Origin: Leptobacterium_A meishanense
Lineage (GTDB): Bacteria > Bacteroidota > Bacteroidia > Flavobacteriales > Flavobacteriaceae
Assembly (NCBI RefSeq): GCF_037645805.1
Contig: NZ_JBBEXE010000002.1
Location: 310,001 to 374,000 of the forward strand
Reading direction: 5' to 3'
Length of the DNA stretch: 64,000 bases
Of this stretch, positions 52,808 to 62,124 are shown piece by piece (positions within the stretch are counted from its first letter, which is position 1; every line of letters begins with the position of its first letter). The notes beneath the pieces were generated by a model. That model did not search any database and had not been told where the DNA came from. It saw nothing but the letters and a program-made list of their open reading frames with translations. Both the position numbers and the translations under genes were made by a program.

Positions 52808-54544
52808 ATGCAAAGATACCTTAGTCATATAATTCACATAGTTGCTCTATTTCCATTGGCTATATATTCACAAGACAAAAACATAAAAACAGAAGAGGTA
52901 ACCATTGTGAAACCGTATTCGCCAACAATTTTGGATGCATCCAAAATAAAAGAAATACCAGTGCTTAATGATTCTATAATCACCGCAAAAAAAGAAATTA
53001 ACTACACTATTTTTTCCGTTCCAGTTGCTTCCACATTTACACCCGCAAAAGGAAAAGCTTCCGGCGTTAAAAGAGCACCGAGAGAAAAACTGTACAATAC
53101 CTATGCAGCCATTGGTTTTGGGAATTACAATACGGCTCAGGCTGATTTTTATACTGGCAGGACATTAGGTAGGGATGAAACCATAGATATATCATTCAAC
53201 CACCATTCCTCACAAGGAGGTATTGATAATGTATTGCTAGATGATAAATTTTTTAAGACCAAACTGGAAGGGACCTATAAAAAACATAAGAGAGACATGT
53301 ATTGGAGTGCCTGGGCAGGGGCGCAACATCAAATTTATAATTGGTATGGATTGCCCAATCAGGTTACATTTGATGAAATCACATTGAATAGCATAGAAGA
53401 AAGACAGACGTATTATGATGCCTATGTTGGAATGGATATAGCATTGGAAAATGCTTTTTTCAAAGGAGGGGACATTCTCTTAAGACACTTTTGGGATGCC
53501 GAAAAGTCAAACGAAACAAGATTTGTGCTAAAACCTTCTTTTGAAATACCACTTTCAGAACAATCCATTATAGCCAACTTTACAGCAGACTATTTAAATG
53601 GAGGATTTGACCAAAGCTTTTTCACTGAAGAAGAAAACAACTACAATATGTTGCTGTTAGGAGCCAATCCAAACATTTCATTAACGCAAGAAGACATTAC
53701 CCTAAACTTAGGAGCATCCATATATTATATGCTCGATGTAGAAAACAGTGATAACGATTTCTTCATTTATCCTCAAGTAACAGCATCGTATCGCTTAGTG
53801 GAAGAATATGTAACCGTTTATGGAGGGATAGAAGGAACACTTCAGCAAAATTCCTATCACGGATTTGTAAAAGACAACCAGTTTTTAGCACCTACATTAA
53901 ACATTTTACCTACTGACAAACAGTATGATGCCTATGTGGGAATGAAAGGAAAACTATCATCTAATATAGGATATGATATAAAAGGTTCATACATAGTGGA
54001 AAATAACAAGCCATTATTCCAGTTAAACCCTTTGAACGCATTCAGCAACCCAAATAATGGCTATGCATACGGCAACACATTTAATGTAGTGTACGATGAT
54101 GTTAAGACCATAGCTATTTCCGGGGCGCTCGACATTAACATTAATAGTGATTTTATGTTAGGAGTAAATGCCGAACTATTTGATTATAATATGGATGAAG
54201 CGCCTACAGCATGGAATTTACCTACTATAAAAGCCTCAATTTTTTTAGACTATCAAATTGGAGACCGATGGGCGTTTGGGGCAACAATACTTTATATGGG
54301 AGAACGAGAAGATATATTTACACCTGACAATTTTGGGAACCCATTTAATAATGTTACCCCACAACTCATAACATTGGGTAGTTATTTTGATGTAAACACG
54401 ACCCTTAATTATAAGTTTGACGATCAGCTTTCTGCTTTTATGAGATTAAACAACATTGCAGGGAATGAATACGCCCGATGGGCAAACTATCCTGTGCAAG
54501 GATTTCAATTAGTTGCTGGGGCTATCTACAAATTTGATTTTTAA
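52808..54544 (+). CDS. plug-less outer-membrane beta-barrel protein
   Basis: 578 residues from the ATG at 52808 (MQRYLSHIIHIVALFPLAIYS), a signal peptide; the TTG start at 52766 is not needed. After a linker (VTIVKPYSPTILDASKI then KEIPVLNDSI) the whole remaining chain alternates in barrel strands and ends in the aromatic GAIYKFDF typical of outer-membrane proteins. Databases usually name such proteins TonB-dependent receptor, but no plug domain or TonB box is present here. It follows the TPR gene. Relatives of PorF from the type IX system are a possibility I cannot test. Confidence 0.82.
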   Translation: MQRYLSHIIHIVALFPLAIYSQDKNIKTEEVTIVKPYSPTILDASKIKEIPVLNDSIITAKKEINYTIFSVPVASTFTPAKGKASGVKRAPREKLYNTYAAIGFGNYNTAQADFYTGRTLGRDETIDISFNHHSSQGGIDNVLLDDKFFKTKLEGTYKKHKRDMYWSAWAGAQHQIYNWYGLPNQVTFDEITLNSIEERQTYYDAYVGMDIALENAFFKGGDILLRHFWDAEKSNETRFVLKPSFEIPLSEQSIIANFTADYLNGGFDQSFFTEEENNYNMLLLGANPNISLTQEDITLNLGASIYYMLDVENSDNDFFIYPQVTASYRLVEEYVTVYGGIEGTLQQNSYHGFVKDNQFLAPTLNILPTDKQYDAYVGMKGKLSSNIGYDIKGSYIVENNKPLFQLNPLNAFSNPNNGYAYGNTFNVVYDDVKTIAISGALDININSDFMLGVNAELFDYNMDEAPTAWNLPTIKASIFLDYQIGDRWAFGATILYMGEREDIFTPDNFGNPFNNVTPQLITLGSYFDVNTTLNYKFDDQLSAFMRLNNIAGNEYARWANYPVQGFQLVAGAIYKFDF

Positions 54545-54674
54545 GAGAGCAGTTCCACAAATAATTCTTCAGAATACACTATTTTTACCAAATACATAGT
54601 TAAAAGTGGCCACTTTCATTTACAATGTAAGTTTGAAACTATGAAAAGCAATTGTTTAATATAAATTCGTTTAA

Positions 54675-56300
54675 ATGAAAAAGATATTCCTACTGCTATC
54701 CCTAATAATTATTTCCTGCTCTACCAAAAAAGAAGCAGATACCATAGTTTATAATGCCAATATATATACGGTTGACGATGAATTTAATAAAGCTGAAGCC
54801 TTTGCCATAAAAGATGGGAGATTTTTGGCAGTAGGAAGTTCAGAAACCATCCAAAACGAATATAAGGCCAATAAAGTAATAGATGCAGAAGGAAAGACCA
54901 TTTTACCAGGTCTTATAGATGCACATTGCCATTTTTATGGATTAGGGCTCAATCAACAATCAGTTGATTTAGTAGGTACTAAAAGCTATGAAGAAGTATT
55001 GGAAAAAGTAGTGGCTTTTCAAAAAGAAAAAAACAAAACCTTTATTGTAGGCAGAGGTTGGGACCAAAACGATTGGGACAACAAAGAATTCCCTACAAAA
55101 GATAAATTGGATGCATTATTTCCAGACACACCTGTAGCCTTGGAACGTATAGATGGGCATGCATACTTGGTTAACCAAAAAGCCTTGGATATGGCAGGGA
55201 TTACAGTAACAACCCAAGTAACGGGCGGTGAGATAGAAATAAAAAATGGAGCACTAACAGGTATCCTTATCGATAACCCCATGAGTCTGGTAGATGCTGT
55301 CATTCCAAAACCCGATACCAACACCCAAATACAAGCACTACAAGATGCCGAAAACATATGCTTTCAATATGGACTTACTACTGTAAATGATGCAGGTATC
55401 AATAAAGCTACTATAGAACTTATTGACAGCCTTCAACAAAATGATGCGTTGAGCATCCGTATTTATGCTATGATAAGTAACAATAAGGAAAATCTCGATT
55501 ACTATTTACCGAAAGGAATACTAAAAACAGATAAACTCAATGTACGTTCTGTAAAAGTATATGGAGATGGTGCACTAGGTTCCAGAGGAGCAGCTTTAAA
55601 AGAACCATACACTGATAAACCGGGACATTATGGTGCATTGGTAACCCCTGTATCTGATATTCATCAATTAGCAACACGCATTGCTGCTTCCGAATACCAA
55701 ATGAATACGCATGCTATAGGCGATTCAGCCAATAGTGTTGTTTTAAAAGCGTATAACAAAGTATTAGAAGGAAAAAAAGACCGTCGTTGGAAAATAGAAC
55801 ATGCCCAAGTAGTGGATGTAAACGAATTTGAAGCGTTTAAAAATGGTATTATCCCCTCTGTACAGCCTACACACGCAACCAGTGATATGTATTGGGCAGA
55901 AGATAGAGTAGGGGCAGAAAGGATAAAAGGCGCATACGCTTATAAAAAACTTTTAAACCAAGCAGGAATAGTAGCCTTGGGAACTGATTTTCCAGTAGAA
56001 CAGGTAAGCCCGTTTCTAACCTTCTATGCAGCAGTAACCCGTAAAGATTTGGATAACTATCCTGAAGGAGGTTTTCTTCCTGAAGAACTATTATCACGTG
56101 AGGAAGCTTTAAAAGGTATGACAATTTGGGCAGCCTACTCCAATTTTGAAGAAACCGAAAAAGGCAGTATCGAAACAGGTAAATTTGCCGATTTTACAAT
56201 ACTTGATAAAGATATCATGCAAATCCCTGAAAATGAAATCCCAAATGTGCAGGTAAAACATACCTTCCTGGGAGGGGAAATGGTATATGAAAAGAATTAA
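54675..56300 (+). CDS. amidohydrolase (YtcJ-like) lipoprotein
   Basis: 541 residues. Lipoprotein signal MKKIFLLLSLIIISC with the Cys at 15. The amidohydrolase-3 domain has PGLIDAHCHFYGLG (HxH metal pair), NTHAIGDSANSVVLKAYNK, KIEHAQVVDVNEF and GTDFPVEQVSPF (Asp). Such enzymes hydrolyse amide bonds of small molecules, and this one would act in the periplasm; the substrate is unknown. Its stop overlaps the convergent DUF2911 stop (TTAA). Confidence 0.91.
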   Translation: MKKIFLLLSLIIISCSTKKEADTIVYNANIYTVDDEFNKAEAFAIKDGRFLAVGSSETIQNEYKANKVIDAEGKTILPGLIDAHCHFYGLGLNQQSVDLVGTKSYEEVLEKVVAFQKEKNKTFIVGRGWDQNDWDNKEFPTKDKLDALFPDTPVALERIDGHAYLVNQKALDMAGITVTTQVTGGEIEIKNGALTGILIDNPMSLVDAVIPKPDTNTQIQALQDAENICFQYGLTTVNDAGINKATIELIDSLQQNDALSIRIYAMISNNKENLDYYLPKGILKTDKLNVRSVKVYGDGALGSRGAALKEPYTDKPGHYGALVTPVSDIHQLATRIAASEYQMNTHAIGDSANSVVLKAYNKVLEGKKDRRWKIEHAQVVDVNEFEAFKNGIIPSVQPTHATSDMYWAEDRVGAERIKGAYAYKKLLNQAGIVALGTDFPVEQVSPFLTFYAAVTRKDLDNYPEGGFLPEELLSREEALKGMTIWAAYSNFEETEKGSIETGKFADFTILDKDIMQIPENEIPNVQVKHTFLGGEMVYEKN

Positions 56301-56842
56301 TCCATTTCAATAGGAACCCATATACGAGTAGTGTCCCAACCAAGTATCATATAAATTGACAAGTTTTCGCCATCCTTAAAAGTAATTGAGAAAGCTTCTA
56401 AAGGTTTAGTATCTGTTTTAACGGGTACCTTAACACTAGCTACATCATGTCGTTTATCATAACTATAAGCGCCCCAAACATGTAACTTACTATTCAAAAT
56501 AATGGTCCATTCATTTTCTCCTGGAATACTGTACAATACATAAGTGCCTGCTTTAAGCGTAGTACCTCCCAATCGAAAGTCCCTGTAAAAAGTAACCTCT
56601 GTAGCTTCGTTGGCTCCGGTACGCCATACACGGTCATAAGGAACAATACCACCAAAAATTTTACGCCCTTTCATTTGTGGTCTTCCATACAACACTTTAA
56701 TATCAGGGTCATCACCTCTGCGCATCCTATAATATGAAATATCATGAGGGCTTTTGTCTAAATCACTAAAACGTTGGGCAGAAACAGTATCCGTAAAACA
56801 AACAATAGTAGCTAAACACAGCAAAGAAATAATTTTTTTCAT
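56297..56842 (-). CDS. DUF2911 secreted protein
   Basis: 181 residues. Signal peptide MKKIISLLCLATIVCFTDTV then SAQRFSD. The DUF2911 domain fills the rest: VLYGRPQMKGRKIFGGIVPY, VWRTGANEATEVTFYRDF and TLKAGTYVLYSIPGENEWTI are its standard motifs. The function is unknown. It is convergent with the amidohydrolase gene and shares the overlapping TTAA stop region. Confidence 0.92.
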   Translation of the reverse strand: MKKIISLLCLATIVCFTDTVSAQRFSDLDKSPHDISYYRMRRGDDPDIKVLYGRPQMKGRKIFGGIVPYDRVWRTGANEATEVTFYRDFRLGGTTLKAGTYVLYSIPGENEWTIILNSKLHVWGAYSYDKRHDVASVKVPVKTDTKPLEAFSITFKDGENLSIYMILGWDTTRIWVPIEMD

Positions 56843-57068
56843 GACGTCAAATAATTTTGACTATAAAACTATGAAATAAAAAGAATATTATATTGTTAAA
56901 AATAAAACTTACAAATTATCACAAGAATAACTAGAAAGAACCATTTAAAATTCTTTTTATTATAAAAAAATCAATTTTTAGTTTTAAATTAAAACATAAA
57001 ACACAATATTTATTTTAAAAATGGAATTAAAATAGAATATTTGCTTATCAATTAAAACAAGATAAAAT

Positions 57069-58691
57069 ATGTGCGGAATTTTAGCAATTATTGGAGAAGG
57101 AAAAGACAAAGCAATTGCAAAGCAAATATCTAAGCGGATGGGCCATCGCGGGCCGGATGAAAGTGATCTCCACTGTACCGAAAAAGGGCATATCCTTAGC
57201 CATGAAAGGCTTTCTATCATCGACCTTCATACGGGGAAGCAACCCATACAAGGAACAGCTACCGCATGGATGGTGCATAACGGTGAGATATACAACCATG
57301 AGGAACTTCGCAATACACTACTAAAAAAACATACATTTAGGACACATTCAGATTCTGAAGTCATTGTTCACCTTTATGAAGAGTTTGGCTATGATTTCTG
57401 CAACAAATTAGACGGCGTTTTTGCCTTTGTAGTGATTGATGGAGATGATTACATAGCCGGGCGCGACCCCATTGGTATAAAACCCCTTTACTATGGAAAA
57501 GACAAAGAAGGAAGAATGTATTTTGCTTCTGAAATGAAAACCATTGCCGATCAGTGTATAGAGTTTGCAGCATTTCCTCCAGGACATTTTTATACCCCAA
57601 AAACCGGGTTTGTCCGTTATTATGAACCGGAATGGTTTGATGATGAAGCAGCTACCGGAGAGTTAGATATCGCAAAACTTAGAGAAGCGCTTATAACAGC
57701 CACTAAAAAACGATTAATGTCAGACGTTCCTTTGGGTGTATTGCTTTCAGGAGGGCTAGATTCCTCATTAACCTCTGCCATAGCATCTAGGTTACTGGAA
57801 GGAACTGGGCAGAAATTACATTCTTTTTCCATCGGTTTAGATAAAGATGCCCCGGATTTAATTGCAGCTCGAAAAGTGGCCGATTACTTAGGCACGGAAC
57901 ACCATGAGCTCTATTTTACGGTAGAAGATGGCATCCGGATTATCGAAAAACTCATTTGGCATCTGGAAACCTATGACGTGACCTCTATACGTGCCTCCAC
58001 GCCGATGTATTTTATGAGCAAAGCCATTACCGATTTGGGCATAAAAGTAGTGTTGAGCGGAGAGGGCGCCGATGAAATATTTGGAGGCTATTTATATTTT
58101 AGGAATGCCCCTTCTACGGAAGATTTCCAAAGAGAAACAATTGATAGGGTCCAAAAATTGGCTACGGCCGACTGTTTAAGAGCTGATAAAAGTACCATGG
58201 CACATGGCCTGGAAGCTCGCGTTCCGTTTTTAGATAAAGAGTTTCTAGAAATAGCCATGTCGATAAACCCTTATCATAAAAGGCCGGACACATACGAAGG
58301 ACGTGAAAAATATATCCTCAGAAAAGCATTTGATACTCCTGAACGGCCTTTTCTTCCGGAAGAAGTACTGTGGAGGCAAAAAGAACAATTCTCAGACGGA
58401 GTTGGTTATAATTGGATAGACACCCTTATTGAATATTGTGCAGCCCAAGTAACGGATGAACAACTAGCTTCTGCAGCTTCAAAATATCCAATAAATACCC
58501 CAGCGACAAAAGAGGCGTATTATTATCGGGAAATATTCCACAAGCACTTCCCACAAGACAGTGCAGCGTTGACCGTTAAAAAATGGATTCCGAAATGGCA
58601 GGAAAACCCTGATCCGAGCGGCAGGGCCAATGCAGCACATGTAAAAGCAGACACCACTATTGCCCACAAACACACTAAAATTGCCATTTGA
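57069..58691 (+). CDS. asnB: asparagine synthase B, glutamine-hydrolysing
   Basis: 540 residues. The N-terminus MCGILAIIG exposes the catalytic Cys2 of the class II glutaminase, and MGHRGPDESD and MVHNGEIYNH are glutamine-site motifs. The synthetase domain has the ATP-binding SGGLDSS at 227-233, then VVLSGEGADEIFGGY and MAHGLEARVPFLD. It makes asparagine from aspartate, glutamine and ATP. It stands alone, followed by an inverted intergenic repeat. Confidence 0.96.
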   Translation: MCGILAIIGEGKDKAIAKQISKRMGHRGPDESDLHCTEKGHILSHERLSIIDLHTGKQPIQGTATAWMVHNGEIYNHEELRNTLLKKHTFRTHSDSEVIVHLYEEFGYDFCNKLDGVFAFVVIDGDDYIAGRDPIGIKPLYYGKDKEGRMYFASEMKTIADQCIEFAAFPPGHFYTPKTGFVRYYEPEWFDDEAATGELDIAKLREALITATKKRLMSDVPLGVLLSGGLDSSLTSAIASRLLEGTGQKLHSFSIGLDKDAPDLIAARKVADYLGTEHHELYFTVEDGIRIIEKLIWHLETYDVTSIRASTPMYFMSKAITDLGIKVVLSGEGADEIFGGYLYFRNAPSTEDFQRETIDRVQKLATADCLRADKSTMAHGLEARVPFLDKEFLEIAMSINPYHKRPDTYEGREKYILRKAFDTPERPFLPEEVLWRQKEQFSDGVGYNWIDTLIEYCAAQVTDEQLASAASKYPINTPATKEAYYYREIFHKHFPQDSAALTVKKWIPKWQENPDPSGRANAAHVKADTTIAHKHTKIAI

Positions 58692-58719
58692 TTTAATCGT
58701 TTTAATTATTATTTATGAA

Positions 58720-58848
58720 GAGCGTGTCTAAAGTGTGTTTTTCTGTCAATTCGAGCGCAGTCGAGAATCATACGCAATTGATGATCAGATATTTCGACTA
58801 CGCTCAATATGACATATTTGGAGTTTTTATGGCTTTTTAGACACCCTC
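58720..58848. repeat. nested inverted intergenic repeat element (about 129 bp)
   Basis: An outer pair, GAGCGTGTCTAAA at 58720-58732 and TTTAGACACCCTC at 58836-58848, matches with one mismatch. An inner pair at 58744-58766 and 58792-58814 (23 nt each, left arm containing TTCGAGCGCAGTCGAGA, right arm TTTCGACTACGCTCAA) matches with a few differences. The core TTCGACTACGCTCA-type sequence is one I recall scattered in intergenic regions of many Flavobacteriaceae. It fills most of the 289-bp gap between asnB and gyrB. Confidence 0.75.
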
Positions 58849-58935
58849 TTTTTTAGGTTGTTTTTCCACATAAAATTGTTAATAACTTAACGTTGATGAT
58901 AAGATGGTTAAACCTCAATTTTGCTTGTGAATCCG

Positions 58936-58943
58936 TATATTTG
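58936..58943 (+). promoter_or_regulatory. -7 promoter element for gyrB
   Basis: TATATTTG, a perfect TAnnTTTG, 37 nt before the gyrB ATG. No TTTG at the right distance upstream was found. Confidence 0.45.
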
Positions 58944-58980
58944 TTCGTTTAGTATTCTAATAAATTAAGATCTGCATTTT

Positions 58981-60921
58981 ATGAGTGAAGAAATAAAGAA
59001 AAATGACTATTCAGCGGACAATATTCAAGCGTTGGAAGGAATGGAACATGTACGCATGCGTCCGTCTATGTATATCGGAGATGTTGGTACGCGAGGGTTA
59101 CATCACCTAGTTTATGAAGTAGTGGATAATTCTATTGATGAAGCACTTGCAGGCCATTGCGATACCATACACATAACTATCAACGAAGACAACTCCATTA
59201 CCGTTGAAGACAATGGACGGGGAATTCCGGTAGATACTCATAAAAAAGAAGGCGTATCCGCTTTAGAAGTAGTCATGACCAAGATCGGTGCCGGCGGTAA
59301 ATTTGACAAAGATTCCTATAAAGTTTCCGGAGGGCTTCACGGTGTGGGAGTTTCGGTAGTAAATGCACTCTCAGACCATTTAAAAGCTACGGTTCATAGA
59401 GATGGTAAAATATGGGAACAGGAATACGAAAAAGGAAAAACGTTGTATCCTGTAAAAACAGTTGGAGAGACTACAAAAAGGGGAACAATAGTCACCTTTA
59501 AGCCTGATGCCAGTATCTTTGAACAAACCACAGAATATAGCTATGATACCCTTGCAGGAAGAATGCGAGAGCTTGCCTTCTTGAACAAAGGGATTACCAT
59601 TGAAATTATAGATAGACGCCATAAAAAAGAAAATGGTGAGTTTGAAGGTGAGGTATTTCATTCAGAAGAAGGATTAAAAGAATTTATCCGGTTTTTAGAT
59701 GGAAATAGAGAGCCCATTATAGCAGACATTATCGCAATGGAAGGTGAAAAAAATGGTATTCCTGTAGAAGTTGCCATGACGTATAACACTTCCTTCAATG
59801 AAAACTTGCATTCCTATGTCAATAACATAAATACCCATGAAGGGGGAACGCACCTTTCAGGGTTTCGAAGAGGTTTAACAACCACCTTAAAAAAATATGC
59901 AGATACGTCGGGAATGCTCGATAAGTTGAAATTTGAAATCTCTGGAGATGATTTCCGTGAAGGATTGACTGCTATTGTTTCTGTAAAAGTTGCCGAACCA
60001 CAATTTGAAGGACAAACCAAGACCAAATTAGGGAATAGAGAGGTCACTTCAGCCGTTTCTCAGGCAGTATCAGAGATGTTGGAGAATTATCTGGAAGAAC
60101 ATCCCAATGATGCCAAAACCATTGTTCAAAAAGTTATTCTGGCAGCACAGGCACGCCATGCAGCAAGGAAAGCCCGAGAAATGGTACAGCGAAAATCGGT
60201 AATGAACGGTACGGGGCTTCCCGGAAAACTCTCCGATTGTTCCGAACAAGACCCTGAAAAATGTGAAGTATTTTTGGTAGAGGGAGACTCTGCAGGTGGT
60301 ACCGCAAAGCAAGGAAGAGATCGGAATTTTCAGGCCATATTGCCACTGAGGGGTAAAATCCTTAATGTAGAAAAAGCGATGCAGCACAAAGTGTTTGAAA
60401 ATGAAGAAATCAGGAATATTTTTACCGCATTGGGAGTTACCATAGGAACTGAAGAAGACAGTAAAGAGTTGAACCTTGAAAAACTAAGATATTATAAAGT
60501 TATTATTATGTGTGATGCCGATGTAGATGGATCTCATATTTCTACTTTAATCTTGACATTCTTCTTCCGCTACATGCGAGAACTCATAGAAAATGGCCAT
60601 GTATATATTGCTACGCCACCTTTATATCTTGTTAAAAAAGGGACTAAAAAAGAATACGCATGGAGTGATAAGGAACGCGATGTGTTGCTGGAGCAATTTG
60701 GTAATGGTGCCTCTGTACAACGCTACAAAGGTTTGGGAGAAATGAATGCCGATCAGCTATGGGACACTACCATGAACCCTGAATTTAGGACCCTTAGGCA
60801 AGTTACCATAGATAGCGGTAGTGAAGCCGACCGCATATTTTCCATGCTTATGGGCGATGAAGTACCGCCACGGCGTGAATTTATTGAAAAGAACGCGGTA
60901 TACGCCAATATTGATGCGTAA
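58981..60921 (+). CDS. gyrB: DNA gyrase subunit B
   Basis: 646 residues. The GHKL ATPase motifs are VVDNSIDEALAG at 47-58, DNGRGIPV and the GGLHGVGVSVVNALS lid; the transducer has HEGGTHLSGFRRGL. The TOPRIM domain has VEGDSAGGTAKQGRDR from about 434 and the metal-binding DADVDGSHI. The tail RRXFIEKNAVYANIDA is standard. It lacks the long insertion of proteobacterial GyrB. The subunit introduces negative supercoils with GyrA, which is not in this window. Confidence 0.96.
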   Translation: MSEEIKKNDYSADNIQALEGMEHVRMRPSMYIGDVGTRGLHHLVYEVVDNSIDEALAGHCDTIHITINEDNSITVEDNGRGIPVDTHKKEGVSALEVVMTKIGAGGKFDKDSYKVSGGLHGVGVSVVNALSDHLKATVHRDGKIWEQEYEKGKTLYPVKTVGETTKRGTIVTFKPDASIFEQTTEYSYDTLAGRMRELAFLNKGITIEIIDRRHKKENGEFEGEVFHSEEGLKEFIRFLDGNREPIIADIIAMEGEKNGIPVEVAMTYNTSFNENLHSYVNNINTHEGGTHLSGFRRGLTTTLKKYADTSGMLDKLKFEISGDDFREGLTAIVSVKVAEPQFEGQTKTKLGNREVTSAVSQAVSEMLENYLEEHPNDAKTIVQKVILAAQARHAARKAREMVQRKSVMNGTGLPGKLSDCSEQDPEKCEVFLVEGDSAGGTAKQGRDRNFQAILPLRGKILNVEKAMQHKVFENEEIRNIFTALGVTIGTEEDSKELNLEKLRYYKVIIMCDADVDGSHISTLILTFFFRYMRELIENGHVYIATPPLYLVKKGTKKEYAWSDKERDVLLEQFGNGASVQRYKGLGEMNADQLWDTTMNPEFRTLRQVTIDSGSEADRIFSMLMGDEVPPRREFIEKNAVYANIDA

Positions 60922-60951
60922 GTATCTTTATGAGTAGTATAAATAACTTGT

Positions 60952-60986
60952 AAAAACTCGTGGTAATTACGAGTTTTTCATTTTTT
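60952..60986 (+). terminator. rho-independent terminator after gyrB
   Basis: AAAAACTCGT at 60952-60961 pairs perfectly with ACGAGTTTTT at 60969-60978 around a 7-nt loop, with a further T tract at 60981-60987. It lies 31 nt after the gyrB stop. Confidence 0.85.
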
Positions 60987-61020
60987 TGTTACTTTGTAGC
61001 AACCAAATTATATTCAAATC

Positions 61021-62031
61021 ATGAAAAAAATCCTATTTGTGGTAGTTTGCATGTCAGCAATTACTACTACGTATTCACAAGAAAACATAGAAGATATTTT
61101 ATCAGCAGGTGTAAATGATACCGAACAATATCTGGGAGACTATCTCAACCCTGCTACAGATGCATTGGTATACAACTTAAATAGTGGTTGGTTCAATAGT
61201 GGAAAGGCAAAAAAGCTGTTCGGTTTTGAAATTTCCGTAATAGGAAATGCATCCTTTGTAAAAGATGAAAATAAAAATTTCGTACTTAACACAGCAGACT
61301 ATGAAAACCTTCGCTTTTTAGATGGCAGTCCTTCAAAAGAAGTATCTACGGCTTTCGGAGATATAGAAAATGTAGCTATGGTGGTGGAAGGGCCGCTTCC
61401 GGGAGCAGTAGATGATGCGGTGTTTGAATTGCCTACAGGATTAGGTTCATCTGATATCAATTTTATGCCCAGTGCTTTTTTACAAGTTAGTTTCGGGCTC
61501 ATAAAAGGCACGGAAATCAAAGCACGTTATTTCCCTAAAGTAGAAACAGAGGAAGTAGAAGCCGGCTTATACGGTTTTGGTATACAACATGAATTTACTT
61601 CATGGCTTCCTGCTGACAAGCTATTTCCGGTAGCTATTTCCGGCTTGATAGGGTACACCCGCTTAGACGGAACTTACGATTTCACAGCCACAAGCATTGT
61701 TTCAGGAAGTAATCAACGCTTAGAGCATGTTACTGATACCTGGATATTTCATGTGATAGGTTCTACAAAATTTCCGGTTTTTAATTTTTATGGAGGACTT
61801 GGATATGCTACGGGAAATTCAAAAACTGATTTAAAGGGAACCTACATAATACAATCAGGAGCTATTGCAGGAGATACACTAATAGACCCACTTTCCATTG
61901 ATAGTAGTACCTCAGGGATACGGGCTTCTTTGGGAGCATACCTCAAACTAGGTTTTTTTAGGCTTAATGCCGATTATACATTAGCATCATATAATAACCT
62001 TTCATTTGGGGTGAGCTTTGGTTTTAGGTAG
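61021..62031 (+). CDS. DUF6588 outer-membrane or secreted protein
   Basis: 336 residues. Signal peptide of about 20 residues (MKKILFVVVCMSAITTTYSQ). The family resembles barrel-like proteins: DYLNPATDALVYNLNSGWFNSG at the start, LQVSFGLIKGTEIKARYFPK in the middle, and strands up to the ending LSFGVSFGFR with an aromatic and charged last residues, suggesting outer-membrane insertion. No function is known. It is 43 nt after the gyrB terminator, 94 nt before mdh. Confidence 0.82.
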   Translation: MKKILFVVVCMSAITTTYSQENIEDILSAGVNDTEQYLGDYLNPATDALVYNLNSGWFNSGKAKKLFGFEISVIGNASFVKDENKNFVLNTADYENLRFLDGSPSKEVSTAFGDIENVAMVVEGPLPGAVDDAVFELPTGLGSSDINFMPSAFLQVSFGLIKGTEIKARYFPKVETEEVEAGLYGFGIQHEFTSWLPADKLFPVAISGLIGYTRLDGTYDFTATSIVSGSNQRLEHVTDTWIFHVIGSTKFPVFNFYGGLGYATGNSKTDLKGTYIIQSGAIAGDTLIDPLSIDSSTSGIRASLGAYLKLGFFRLNADYTLASYNNLSFGVSFGFR

Positions 62032-62082
62032 AATACCTTAAAAATAAAACAAATGAGCCAGTGTCTTTTCTGCGTAATTCTG

Positions 62083-62090
62083 TAATTTTG
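62083..62090 (+). promoter_or_regulatory. -7 promoter element for mdh
   Basis: TAATTTTG matches TAnnTTTG, 34 nt before the mdh ATG. No clear -33 TTTG. Confidence 0.4.
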
Positions 62091-62124
62091 CCAAAACAAA
62101 TATTAATCCAAAATACAGAGATAC

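Noticed and set aside
52808..54544. Calling the barrel a TonB-dependent receptor
   Set aside because: No plug domain and no TonB box were seen; only barrel strands and a short linker are visible.
59380..60387. Several open minus-strand frames over gyrB
   Set aside because: They are shadows of a strongly conserved gene on the other strand, with no start signals or recognisable family.
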